NCBI GenBank assembly: GCA_020629035.1
Contig: JAHDEC010000006.1
Location: forward strand, 1-64,000
Length of the DNA: 64,000 bases
Origin: Saprospiraceae bacterium
GTDB lineage: Bacteria > Bacteroidota > Bacteroidia > Chitinophagales > Saprospiraceae
Reading direction: 5' to 3'
In this document: positions 37,437 to 46,130 of the stretch, one piece after another
Numbering within the stretch: position 1 is the stretch's first letter
How the letters are laid out: the number at the start of each line of letters is the position of its first letter
Notes under the pieces: model-generated
What the model was told of the DNA's origin: nothing
The model's input: only the letters and a program-made list of their open reading frames with translations
Databases searched by the model: none
Position numbers and translations under genes: made by a program

Positions 37437-37540
37437 CAGTTATGTATTCTCCAAAGGTACATATTACTGAAAGACAAATTGCTAATAGATTGTCGAAAAC
37501 GAATCATTATTAATCATTACTTTTATAGCTCGACATCACG

Positions 37541-38215
37541 ATGAATAATACAAAGAGAACAGAAAAAGAGCAGAACATTCTAAAAGCGGCAGAGCACGTT
37601 TTTGGTGAGGTGGGTTTTCGAAACGCAAAAATGGAGGATGTTGCGGCAGAAGCAGGAATCACCAAAGTAACCCTATACAGTTATTTCAAGAGTAAGGAGA
37701 ACTTATACCTTGGCGTCACCTATAAAGCCTTAATGTTGTTAATCGATTTATATTATGAAACGATTAACAAGCATCGAAACAAGCAAGGAATCGATGGTTC
37801 GATCGCCTTAATGGAAGCCTTTATGACTTTTTGTGAGTCGAATTATCTTTATTCTGAAACCTTATTAGATTATTTTTCAATGGTGCGTTCAACTTCTCAA
37901 GGGAAGGATGAAAGTAAATTAACTACAGCCATAAAGGATAGTTTATACTATACTAAGCTCCAAGACATCCAAAATCGTCCCTTTAAACTTTCTGCTCAAG
38001 AAATAAAAAGAGGTCAAGATGATGGGAGCATCTTAGCTAAATATGACCCCATGTTATTAACCCTTCAGGGTTGGACAGTTTGTTTAGGATACATAAAATT
38101 GATTGCATCAAATGGCAATAATGCTTCACCTATTTTTAATGTGCAGCTATCAGATCTTAAAAAAATGCAACTAGACCTAAACCGGGAGTTACTGTCTAAT
38201 CGCAGTATTATGTAG
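37541..38215 (+). CDS. TetR/AcrR family transcriptional regulator
   Basis: A 224-residue repressor-type protein. The N-terminal HTH domain (about 8-55) reads EKEQNILKAAEHVFGEVGF, KMEDVAAEAGITKVTLYSYF, KSKENLYLGV, the classic TetR pattern. The C-terminal half is a helical ligand-binding domain with no family motif I recognise. It is divergent from the membrane protein/tesB pair and is followed 6 bases later by a LytS-type kinase on the same strand. Its ligand could be an acyl-CoA, as in FadR-type TetR proteins, but that is inferred only from neighbours. Confidence 0.9.
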   Translation: MNNTKRTEKEQNILKAAEHVFGEVGFRNAKMEDVAAEAGITKVTLYSYFKSKENLYLGVTYKALMLLIDLYYETINKHRNKQGIDGSIALMEAFMTFCESNYLYSETLLDYFSMVRSTSQGKDESKLTTAIKDSLYYTKLQDIQNRPFKLSAQEIKRGQDDGSILAKYDPMLLTLQGWTVCLGYIKLIASNGNNASPIFNVQLSDLKKMQLDLNRELLSNRSIM

Positions 38216-38221
38216 CACTTT

Positions 38222-40174
38222 ATGCTGATTAGATTGAAGAGATATCTTTTTCCAATTTGCATATACTCACTGCTATGCTTCACATTTTTGCCCAGTACTC
38301 TTTCGTGCCAATCAAGCTTTAGCATACCCTTTCCGAAACTAAAAGACTTAGCGGTTGATTCGCTTAATAGACTGCTAGTGCTGGATGACAATCATCAGTT
38401 ATTTTTACTCCAAGGAATCGATAAAACCCCGCTTGAAAACCCTCACCAATTAAGAGGGTTTAGTCAAACAAAGCAAAGCATATTTGGATATAATGATGTT
38501 CAGATTTTTCAATGGCGCTCAAGTCTTAAAAACTGGCAACTAATCCACACATATGAGGACCAAAAAATCGAATCTTTACACAGTGCTCAGCAGTCCCCAA
38601 TGCTTAGCATCCACGATGAGTATATTTGCATAGATCACGAGGTTTGCTTTCGAAAGACTGATGACCAGTCTGCATTAATGGACTACAGCTATCAGTATAT
38701 GAACGGCCAATGGTACGCATATAATGATGACCACTTAATGAAAATATGTGATGAAATAGGACATTACTATTTACCAGATTCTATACTTAGTATAATGCCC
38801 ACTCAGGCAGGTCTAGCCGTACTTTCAGTCAGTGGTCTTTATGAGGTAAATGACAGCTACTTAAACAAGATTAATCTTGGACAAGATAGCAGTTGGTATC
38901 CGCTTAAGCATGCATTAGCCTTAGACAATCAATTACTGGTGAGTAATGGCACAAAATCCTATACTATCAATCATTTATACCAAGTCACGAAATTGGACTA
39001 CCACATAAATGATGTAAAGAAGTCTGTGTATCAGGACCAGCAACTCTTTGCAGTAAACAATCAAACCATAGAAATATATCATGCTATGGCTAATCCTCCT
39101 ATTTGGCCATCAATTATCAAGCATAAAGGCTCAAGTCTAAAACCAACAAAAAAGCTTGCTTTATCAAAAGGTGATCAATCACTTATTGTGCAGCTTTCAA
39201 CTACAGACTGGCAGAACAAACAACAAATTTATACTTACCAACTAGAAGGAATACACTCAAATTGGAAGTCATTTAATATTAATGAAGCCCTTGTCATTCC
39301 ACTCAATGGAACCAACGACATCAAACTGCATGTGAAGCGACAAATTGGTGATCAGCAATTTACGCAACGAGATATTTTAAATATTGACTTGGACATTAAT
39401 GAAATGCCAAGCTGGATTAAATATATGGCTACGGGTTTATTATTGGCTTTATTAATCAGCCTTTTTTCCTATTTGAGTTTACAAAATTACAAGCGAAAGT
39501 TTAGCCTATTAAAAGAACAGCTAAGGATGCAACAAACGCTGCAGGAGGAGCAAAATAAAGTACGCCAACTGCAAATGAATCCTCACTTTCTCTACAATGC
39601 CTTAAATAGCATTAATGGACTCATTGCATTGAACGAAAATAAAAAAGCCAGAAAATATCTGAATGAGTTTAGCCAGTTGATGCGGGCACAATTAAATCAA
39701 AAAGCATCCTCTTCAGTATCCATAGAACATGAAGTTAATCTGCTAAAAAAATATTTGTCTTTAGAGCAACTTTGTCATCAAGATAAGTTTGATTTCGAGA
39801 TTGACTATTCAACTGAAATAGCGAAAAACACCATGATCCCAGGGATGTTAGTACAACCATTTGCAGAGAATGCGGTCAAACATGGTATGCGATGGAAAGA
39901 AGATAAAGGACGGATAAATATTAGCTTTAAACCAGAAGGAAATCATTTAGTATGTACCATCGAAGATGATGGTGTGGGTCGCAAAATATCCCAATCAAAA
40001 AAAGATGATGCACATGAATCTGTAGCGATTAATTTTATTAAAGAACGATTAGCTAATTACTTCAGATTCAAATCAGAAAACGAAATTATTTCATTTGAAG
40101 ACAAAGAAAAAAATGGTGCGCCTACGGGTACCATTGTTCGAATCTTATTACCTATATTAGGGTCTAATGAATAA
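38222..40174 (+). CDS. LytS-type sensor histidine kinase with periplasmic propeller-like domain
   Basis: A 650-residue membrane kinase. A signal or TM segment (about 10-30) precedes a ~360-residue periplasmic part rich in short strands (LAVDSLNRLLVLDDNHQLFLL). That part ends in a Y_Y_Y-like domain (IYTYQLEGIHSNWKSF). One TM helix lies at about 394-415, then a coiled coil and the His_kinase domain with the phospho-acceptor His455 in QMNPHFLYNALNSI. An HATPase follows (LVQPFAENAVKHGM, DDGVGRK). Its stop overlaps the LytTR response regulator gene by 8 bases, so this is its cognate partner. The ligand is unknown. Confidence 0.9.
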   Translation: MLIRLKRYLFPICIYSLLCFTFLPSTLSCQSSFSIPFPKLKDLAVDSLNRLLVLDDNHQLFLLQGIDKTPLENPHQLRGFSQTKQSIFGYNDVQIFQWRSSLKNWQLIHTYEDQKIESLHSAQQSPMLSIHDEYICIDHEVCFRKTDDQSALMDYSYQYMNGQWYAYNDDHLMKICDEIGHYYLPDSILSIMPTQAGLAVLSVSGLYEVNDSYLNKINLGQDSSWYPLKHALALDNQLLVSNGTKSYTINHLYQVTKLDYHINDVKKSVYQDQQLFAVNNQTIEIYHAMANPPIWPSIIKHKGSSLKPTKKLALSKGDQSLIVQLSTTDWQNKQQIYTYQLEGIHSNWKSFNINEALVIPLNGTNDIKLHVKRQIGDQQFTQRDILNIDLDINEMPSWIKYMATGLLLALLISLFSYLSLQNYKRKFSLLKEQLRMQQTLQEEQNKVRQLQMNPHFLYNALNSINGLIALNENKKARKYLNEFSQLMRAQLNQKASSSVSIEHEVNLLKKYLSLEQLCHQDKFDFEIDYSTEIAKNTMIPGMLVQPFAENAVKHGMRWKEDKGRINISFKPEGNHLVCTIEDDGVGRKISQSKKDDAHESVAINFIKERLANYFRFKSENEIISFEDKEKNGAPTGTIVRILLPILGSNE

Positions 40175-40907
40175 CATCTTATCCGCCATTATCGTTGACG
40201 ATATGCCTCTGGCTATAGCTAGTTTAAAAGCAGAACTAGAAGACCATTGTCCCAATATTAAGGTCATTAATACGGCAAACGGAGTTTTAGAAGCCGCAAG
40301 ATTATTAAAAAACGTCCAACCAGATATCCTTTTTTTAGACATTCAGATGAATGATGGAGATGGATTCGACTTACTAGATATTATAGATCACAGTTGGATC
40401 AAAGTGATTTTTACAACGGGTTCGAAAGAATATGCGATTAAAGCTTTTCAATATACGGCACTGGATTATCTACTTAAACCGATCGACCCAGACAGACTAA
40501 AAGAAGCGGTAGATAAGGCTAATAAAACCGAGGAACAACCAAAGGAAATTATTAAGCTACAGGATGGCTTGGCACCAGTAAGAAAAACCATCATTCTACA
40601 TACTCAGGAAGAAGTAAGGATTGTAAAAATAGACCAAATTGTAAGATGTGAATCGTCCAACAATTATACTGTTTTTTATTTCGATGATGACACCAAACTA
40701 CTGGTTTCAAAAACACTTAAAGAGTATGAAAAGATGTTGCCAAATACCTTTTTAAGAGTCCATCAATCACACCTGGTCAATATCCAATTTATCAAGTCAT
40801 TTGTGAAGAGTGAAGGTGGCTACATCTTACTAAAAAATACCCAGCATGTCCCAGTTTCAGTTAGAAAACGTGCGGAACTTATGGAGGCATTAGATAAATT
40901 AAATTAA
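40167..40907 (+). CDS. LytTR-type response regulator
   Basis: A 246-residue two-domain regulator. The receiver (about 6-122) has acidic residues VDDMP, phospho-acceptor Asp58 in LFLDIQMNDGDG, and KPIDPDRL with the conserved Lys. The LytTR DNA-binding domain (about 145-245) reads IRCESSNNYTVFYF, LKEYEKMLPNTFLRVHQSHLVN. LytTR proteins bind promoter direct repeats. It is overlapped by the kinase gene upstream and followed 16 bases later by a gene for an unknown exported protein, a likely target or co-regulated output. Confidence 0.93.
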   Translation: MNNILSAIIVDDMPLAIASLKAELEDHCPNIKVINTANGVLEAARLLKNVQPDILFLDIQMNDGDGFDLLDIIDHSWIKVIFTTGSKEYAIKAFQYTALDYLLKPIDPDRLKEAVDKANKTEEQPKEIIKLQDGLAPVRKTIILHTQEEVRIVKIDQIVRCESSNNYTVFYFDDDTKLLVSKTLKEYEKMLPNTFLRVHQSHLVNIQFIKSFVKSEGGYILLKNTQHVPVSVRKRAELMEALDKLN

Positions 40908-40923
40908 AGAACAAAAAATATTT

Positions 40924-42681
40924 ATGAAACAACTATTCATCTTGATCTTGATGATCAGCAATACAAATGTATTTTGTCAATCATACTTTGCGGAAAAACA
41001 TACAAATGTTGAATATCTTGGTTTTGGGCAAAAGGAATTTTTAAGCAAATACACATCCTTTAGTGTCAAAGTAAAAGATGATGTAAACATTGATCAGCAG
41101 AATATTTCAACAGCAGAAGAATCTTACATTTCCTCAGCTATCCAAATTGAAGGTCTTGAACAAGTAGCAAATGGAGGAGACTTAAGCTTTCTGATTGAGT
41201 TTAAAAAGTTGAAAATTGATCATTCTACAAAATTAAAAGATGAGAGCTATGATTATTTCGACCAATTAGTTTCGGAGTTTATCATTCAATATAATAGCCA
41301 ATTTGATTATAAGTACTCCATTATTGACAATAAAACAGATAAAACCATTGTCAAAGGAAAACCAAGTTATGCTGGAACTTTCCGTAAACAAGAAGTAGGA
41401 CCATTTCAGGGTGGGGATAATTGTCAGTGGTGGCTAGATACATTTCATGATAATCATATGCATAGTGTGGTTGAAGATGCCTATAACTTCGCGATCAGAG
41501 ACATCCAATTAGACTTATTAAAACGTGAAGGCTATACATTAAAGAGTGATTATGCTACCTTTTATTATGCTCCAAAAGAACAAAAACAAAGCTACCCAAG
41601 ATGGACAGAAGCCCTTGATTTAGCTGAAAAAGTTGCCGAAAATATTTCTTATCAATCCTTGGATTATGCAAAAGAATTGGCAGCAAAACCAATAGCTATT
41701 TGGGAAGATTTACTAGCAAATACACCTTCTACAGAGAAAGCCATAAGGTATCACTTACTAGACAATTTAACAACTATACATTTCTGGCTAGAAAACTTTG
41801 AAACATCGAAGTCATATGCCCTAAAAATTGTTGAAAATGGTTACAAAAACAAAAAGGGAAAAGATTGGTTGCTCAAAATTTCCGAAATAACCACAGACTT
41901 AAAACTAGGAAAAATTAGCAGCAATCACTCTGATAAAATTTTAGCCAATAATACAATTTTTGAATGGCTACCCAAAAGCAAAGAAAGAGAAGAAGCCATT
42001 GCTAACAACGAACTGACACAACTTGTCGAGTTTAATCAGTTTACCAACAAAAAAGAACATACGCAATTTACTGAAGGGACCATAGTTTTTGAAGATGGCA
42101 GAAAACAAAGCGGATTATTCGCTTATTTTTCTCCGAGATCCAACGGAAACCATCCTCTATTTTTCGGGAAAAATAAATTAAAATTATGCCTTATGAAACG
42201 TGGATTAGTCTATACAATAAAACCTAATTACGAAGTGATAGATTCTATCTTTATTGGTGATAAATCATATGCTAAAAAAAACATCTCTATTGGTCCATGG
42301 ACCGCTTACAATGCAATAACCTTTTTAGAGCATAGCACTGAAAAAAGTGATTTAATTAGCTATTTCACTAAAGATGAAGAATACAACATTGCGTTTACTC
42401 ATTTAGATGATATTGCAAATCTCGTTTCTGATATAGATGAAACTTTGACAGGAGAAGATAATATTAACGCAGTCTTAAAATATCTTATTTATCATCATGA
42501 AAACGAGAGATATTACAGATTAGAAGAGAACCCTGGAACGAGTAAACGTTTTGCTATTGCTTATCCATTTGAAGATTGCGAAACCTTGTATGAAGAAATT
42601 ACATCATCTGACTTAACTAATGTAAATATTAGAGATTACTTAATTTCCAAAATCAACGAATATCAAGCTTGTAAAGAATAA
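40924..42681 (+). CDS. Exported protein of unknown function in a LytS/LytTR operon
   Basis: A 585-residue protein with a signal peptide (MKQLFILILMISNTNVFCQ, cleavage near 19). The N-terminal third is strand-rich, with an acidic/aromatic patch (GPFQGGDNCQWWLDTF) at about 160-175. The middle (about 230-330) is helical with TPR-like periodicity (ALDLAEKVAENISYQSLDYAK), and the C-terminal third is mixed alpha/beta (EGTIVFEDGRKQSGLFAYF). No known domain is recognised. It is the last gene of the TetR-kinase-regulator run, 16 bases after the regulator, and ends at a strong bidirectional terminator. Confidence 0.72.
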   Translation: MKQLFILILMISNTNVFCQSYFAEKHTNVEYLGFGQKEFLSKYTSFSVKVKDDVNIDQQNISTAEESYISSAIQIEGLEQVANGGDLSFLIEFKKLKIDHSTKLKDESYDYFDQLVSEFIIQYNSQFDYKYSIIDNKTDKTIVKGKPSYAGTFRKQEVGPFQGGDNCQWWLDTFHDNHMHSVVEDAYNFAIRDIQLDLLKREGYTLKSDYATFYYAPKEQKQSYPRWTEALDLAEKVAENISYQSLDYAKELAAKPIAIWEDLLANTPSTEKAIRYHLLDNLTTIHFWLENFETSKSYALKIVENGYKNKKGKDWLLKISEITTDLKLGKISSNHSDKILANNTIFEWLPKSKEREEAIANNELTQLVEFNQFTNKKEHTQFTEGTIVFEDGRKQSGLFAYFSPRSNGNHPLFFGKNKLKLCLMKRGLVYTIKPNYEVIDSIFIGDKSYAKKNISIGPWTAYNAITFLEHSTEKSDLISYFTKDEEYNIAFTHLDDIANLVSDIDETLTGEDNINAVLKYLIYHHENERYYRLEENPGTSKRFAIAYPFEDCETLYEEITSSDLTNVNIRDYLISKINEYQACKE

Positions 42682-42714
42682 AAAAAAAGAGCAGGTAGGT
42701 AACCTGCTCTTTCT
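42681..42714. terminator. Bidirectional Rho-independent terminator
   Basis: AGAGCAGGT (42688-42696) pairs with ACCTGCTCT (42702-42710) around a 5-base loop. In the minus direction an eight-T tract follows; in the plus direction TTTCT follows. It separates two convergent genes, the unknown exported protein (plus) and the SH3-domain protein (minus), and probably stops both. Confidence 0.82.
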
Positions 42715-42728
42715 GCTTTGATAAAACA

Positions 42729-43469
42729 CTATATGGTACAGCCGCTTTTATAAGTTAGTACTTTAACAGCGACCGTTTGATTAGGCATCCTAGTGATGTA
42801 CACTGGAAAATCAACATCTACCTTTACTTTTCTAATTCTCCCAAATTCATCTTCAACAAAGGTGGATTGATTTAAGAAGCTTACTTTTTCTGGCTTACTA
42901 CTTAACATATTGAGTAGTATTTGATAAACTTCCATCACTTCAGTTCCTTGTAGTTCAGCTAAAACTTCAAACTGGAATTGCTTATCTTTTTCTTTAAAAG
43001 TGTGCCCTTCCGTAAATTTCTGAACTACTCCTACTGTAGTAGACCCCATAATCGTATCAGGTGCTGCCTGACTTGTAAAATTATTTTTCATCCATGACTC
43101 TAAAGGATAAGAAATGTCAATATCCTCACATGTAAATTCGTCTATTTCATCTGGCAATGGAAGGTCAGTTAGGAAGCCATTAAAGACATACCCTATCTCT
43201 CCATCGTGCTCAATTAATATCCATCTTCCATCTATCCAATCTACTCTTTCTTCATACCCAAGTTCATTTTCATCATTGACTAACATCACTTGTTCTCCAA
43301 AGGGTATGGTTTTAATAACTTGGCCTTGTCCTCCAGGTACTGTCCGCATATTGAGTCCTGAAGTAGCAGAAACGTTTAGAAAACTTTGTGGGTTATTAGC
43401 AAATGCTATACTTCCTGTTAAAAATAAACTTAGCATCATTAAGCTTTTGAATGTCGTTTTCATAATCAA
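42729..43469 (-). CDS. Exported SH3-domain protein
   Basis: A 246-residue protein with a signal peptide (about 1-25, ending AFANN). A bacterial SH3 domain (about 31-98) reads LNMRTVPGGQGQVIKTIPFG, then WILIEHDGEIGYVFNGFL, the fold that binds cell-wall peptides. The C-terminal ~130 residues (from DEFTCEDIDISYPLES) are not recognised. It is probably periplasmic, maybe recognising peptidoglycan. It lies on the minus strand, 110 bases after the Nudix gene, whose transcript could continue into it; an imperfect inverted repeat (43522-43548) without a T-run lies in between. Confidence 0.78.
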   Translation of the reverse strand: MIMKTTFKSLMMLSLFLTGSIAFANNPQSFLNVSATSGLNMRTVPGGQGQVIKTIPFGEQVMLVNDENELGYEERVDWIDGRWILIEHDGEIGYVFNGFLTDLPLPDEIDEFTCEDIDISYPLESWMKNNFTSQAAPDTIMGSTTVGVVQKFTEGHTFKEKDKQFQFEVLAELQGTEVMEVYQILLNMLSSKPEKVSFLNQSTFVEDEFGRIRKVKVDVDFPVYITRMPNQTVAVKVLTYKSGCTI

Positions 43470-43579
43470 AGGTTTTAATAGTTGAATAATTATTATACCT
43501 CAAAGTTGCGACACCAAACAGCCGAATGCCCAGTGGATAGGCATTGGGATAGTATGACTTAGAATTTGATAGTTTTTAA

Positions 43580-44227
43580 CTAGAATTTGATGTTAAGGGC
43601 TTTTGTCAATTGTTCAAATTCGGAAGTAATCATAGCCGTTGCACCCCATAACACTTCATTTTTTAAGGCATAATATGGGCTATCCTTAAATTTCATTCCT
43701 CGAATACTAAAATCTCTAATCGATTTGGAAAGAAACAATTCGGATAGTGGAACATCAATCACATAATCCACTTCAGAAGGATCTGGATTCAATGTAGGAA
43801 GGTGTGGAATATAGGCAATGTAAGGATAGATTATAAATCCACTAACAAAAACATACAATGGACTTAAAGCTCCTAATAGTTTAATGTGCTTAGGATCAAT
43901 GCCGATTTCTTCTTCACACTCTCTAATAGCGCAAGCTGCGCTATTTAAATCTGTAGGTTCTTGCTTTCCACCAGGAAAACTGATTTGACCTTTATGCTTG
44001 TCACCTTCATACTTAGAAGCCCGCTTGATGTAAAGAGTGGACCAATTACCTAGCTCATTTTTATATAGAGTCAGTAATATAGCGGAAGGTGTTGCTTCTT
44101 CAGGTACTGCTCTGTACTTTTCGGAAAACATGGGTGACATCAGCTTTTGTGCTTCCCAGCCAGGTAAAGACTTAGTAACTAAAGCCGCTTGAATGAGTTG
44201 TATTTCTTTAGGGTAGGTTTTATCCAT
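43580..44227 (-). CDS. CoA pyrophosphatase (NudL-type Nudix hydrolase)
   Basis: A 215-residue Nudix enzyme. The box reads GQISFPGGKQEPTDLNSAA, then REC and EEEIGI (Arg, Glu, Glu-Glu of the catalytic set). The preceding stretch LLTLYKNELGNWSTLYIKR and GQISFPGG are the UPF0035/NudL signature, specific for hydrolysing CoA and its derivatives into 4'-phosphopantetheine and 3',5'-ADP. Cytoplasmic. It lies 14 bases downstream of the hemD-type gene, so hemD and this gene may be one operon. Confidence 0.88.
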   Translation of the reverse strand: MDKTYPKEIQLIQAALVTKSLPGWEAQKLMSPMFSEKYRAVPEEATPSAILLTLYKNELGNWSTLYIKRASKYEGDKHKGQISFPGGKQEPTDLNSAACAIRECEEEIGIDPKHIKLLGALSPLYVFVSGFIIYPYIAYIPHLPTLNPDPSEVDYVIDVPLSELFLSKSIRDFSIRGMKFKDSPYYALKNEVLWGATAMITSEFEQLTKALNIKF

Positions 44228-44241
44228 TAATTAGACAATCC

Positions 44242-45021
44242 CTACTTGTTAGATTTGTTTAGGTAGTTTTCAATGGCCATAGACATTGAAGGTACACCTT
44301 CAGCAGGGGCTGCTATGTTAATGGTTAAGCCACGATCCAATACTTCCTTACTGGTTGTTTTCCCATAAATCGCCATACGCGTTTTATTTTGCTTAAAATC
44401 TGGGAAATTCTCGTACAGTGAAGTAATACCTAAAGGACTAAAGAAAACTAGAATATCATAGGTGATATCCTTTAAATCAGACAAATCAGAACTTACTGTT
44501 TTGTACATCATTAATTCTTTAAAATCAATGTCGTTTTCTGATAAATACTTCACAACATTTTTTGCTCCAAGATTGGAACAAGGAAGAAGAAACTTCTCAG
44601 CTTCTTTATGTTTCTGAAAAGAAGCATGCAGATCTTCGATTTTTCGCTGACCCACAAATACCTTTCGCTTTCGATAAACTATAAACTTTTGAAGGTAATT
44701 TGCTATGGTCTCTGTGAGGCAAAAATACTTGGTCGACTGAGACATTTGTACTCTCATTTCTTTTGTGAGACGAAAGAAATGTTCAATAGCATTTTTAGAA
44801 GTAAAAATAATAGAAGTGAATTCGTCAGGACGTGTCCTGTTACGTCTAAACTCTTTTTCTGTAACACCCTCTACATGTATAAAAGGCCTCCAATCGATCT
44901 TAATATTCCACTTTTTTTCAAGCTCAAAATAAACTGATCGCTCTGGTTTAGGTTGAGAGATGAGAATAGACTCTATCTTATCATAACTCTCTTTGTGCTC
45001 ACTTTTCGTACTTGTAGCCAT
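44242..45021 (-). CDS. hemD: Uroporphyrinogen-III synthase
   Basis: A 259-residue enzyme that closes and inverts ring D of hydroxymethylbilane to make uroporphyrinogen III for haem and related tetrapyrroles. It has the two-lobed HemD pattern: ILISQPKPERSVYFELEKKWNIK and FTSIIFTSKNAIEHFF in the first lobe, KFLLPCSNLGAKNVVKYL and ILVFFSPLGITSLYENF in the second, and TRMAIYGKTTSKEV near the end. Overall identity is low in this family, but the order of blocks fits. It is followed by a Nudix gene and preceded by the DUF4271 gene, a pairing seen across Bacteroidota. Confidence 0.87.
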   Translation of the reverse strand: MATSTKSEHKESYDKIESILISQPKPERSVYFELEKKWNIKIDWRPFIHVEGVTEKEFRRNRTRPDEFTSIIFTSKNAIEHFFRLTKEMRVQMSQSTKYFCLTETIANYLQKFIVYRKRKVFVGQRKIEDLHASFQKHKEAEKFLLPCSNLGAKNVVKYLSENDIDFKELMMYKTVSSDLSDLKDITYDILVFFSPLGITSLYENFPDFKQNKTRMAIYGKTTSKEVLDRGLTINIAAPAEGVPSMSMAIENYLNKSNK

Positions 45022-45035
45022 ATAATATCCTATTA

Positions 45036-45995
45036 TCAGAAATTTAAATGATCAACTACAACCTTATATATTATAATTACAGGTGCTATTTCAGTCGCGC
45101 AAAGATACAATAAAAAAAAGAATACGTTATTTGAGAACAAATAGGTATGAGACAAAATGGTTCTTCCATACCTAAAAACATAGGATAAACTTATGATTAT
45201 CAAGGCTGTAACGAGGAAGACTGTTCTGATAAAATCTGGGCCGTAATGGATAAAAAAATTAAATATCGTTAGTACTATTCCAATCATACCAAGGATGGAT
45301 ATACTTAAGGTCAGGTAGAAATTTATGATTTTCTTTAAACTTGGATATACCCATTTTATAAAGCTTAAAAGACAGTACTTTAATACGTACAAGCCAGCCA
45401 TCACCAGAAAAAGCAGTATAAAATTTAAAAACGTTTGTTGGCTTGCCTCCGTCTGCGCACTTAAAACAAGTAGCGAAAAATTGAAAATACAATTACAAAC
45501 TAAAAGTAAGCTAGCCGGTGATAATCCTTCTCGCTCATCTCGATGAAAAATAAGTAAATGGTTATCGTTAATCAGCGCTCTAAACTTCTTACCGATTATA
45601 TCACGATTTATACCTAAAGCAATAGCAATCAAGGCCACCATCAGTATAATCGCCCATAAACCCAAGTGCTTTCTAAAAAAATCTAAGGGCGTCTCATCCG
45701 AATCGGTAATACTTTTATCGACAAGTTGATTCTTTCGAATAGGTATGTGATTTACTTCAAATGGATTTTCTTCATCCAATTCTGATGCTGCTTCCGCAAC
45801 ACTTAAATTAGCCAGATCTTCTTCTTGACCATAATCAGAAGGCACAATATTTAAGCTATCACCATCAGTTCTGTATACATCAAAAACATTATTAAGTAGC
45901 CGCTGATTAAGACTATCCTGAGCTACTCCTGTGTTTAAAATACTCAACCAGGAGATGAGAATAAATAATGCTTGCTTTGAGCGCTTTCTGTACAT
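45036..45995 (-). CDS. DUF4271 membrane protein
   Basis: A protein of about 319 residues from the ATG at 45995, chosen because the next residues form a signal/hydrophobic segment (ALFILISWLSIL, to about 25). The open frame reaches 46085, but that extension starts with unrelated sequence. A polar region (about 30-110) is followed by multiple TM helices (about 116-135 and five more after 160). HLGLWAIILMV-type start and the FLLYLCATEIAPVIIIYKVV end are consistent with DUF4271. These proteins sit next to hemD in many Bacteroidota; their biochemical role is unknown. The gene ends 14 bases before hemD. Confidence 0.8.
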   Translation of the reverse strand: MYRKRSKQALFILISWLSILNTGVAQDSLNQRLLNNVFDVYRTDGDSLNIVPSDYGQEEDLANLSVAEAASELDEENPFEVNHIPIRKNQLVDKSITDSDETPLDFFRKHLGLWAIILMVALIAIALGINRDIIGKKFRALINDNHLLIFHRDEREGLSPASLLLVCNCIFNFSLLVLSAQTEASQQTFLNFILLFLVMAGLYVLKYCLLSFIKWVYPSLKKIINFYLTLSISILGMIGIVLTIFNFFIHYGPDFIRTVFLVTALIIISLSYVFRYGRTILSHTYLFSNNVFFFLLYLCATEIAPVIIIYKVVVDHLNF

Positions 45996-46130
45996 CGCCA
46001 CAAAGCTACAACTAATGATGAATTCACCATGATAAGTTGAAACACAATTGATTCCTAAATGAGCTGTTAATGCACTGTTAATCAAAAAAACAATAATTTA
46101 CTCCCACCATTTATTATCGTAATTTTAGGT

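Noticed and set aside
43522-43548. Imperfect inverted repeat between the Nudix and SH3 genes, considered as a terminator
   Set aside because: The arms have a mismatch and no T-run follows in either direction; it may simply be leader sequence of the SH3 gene.
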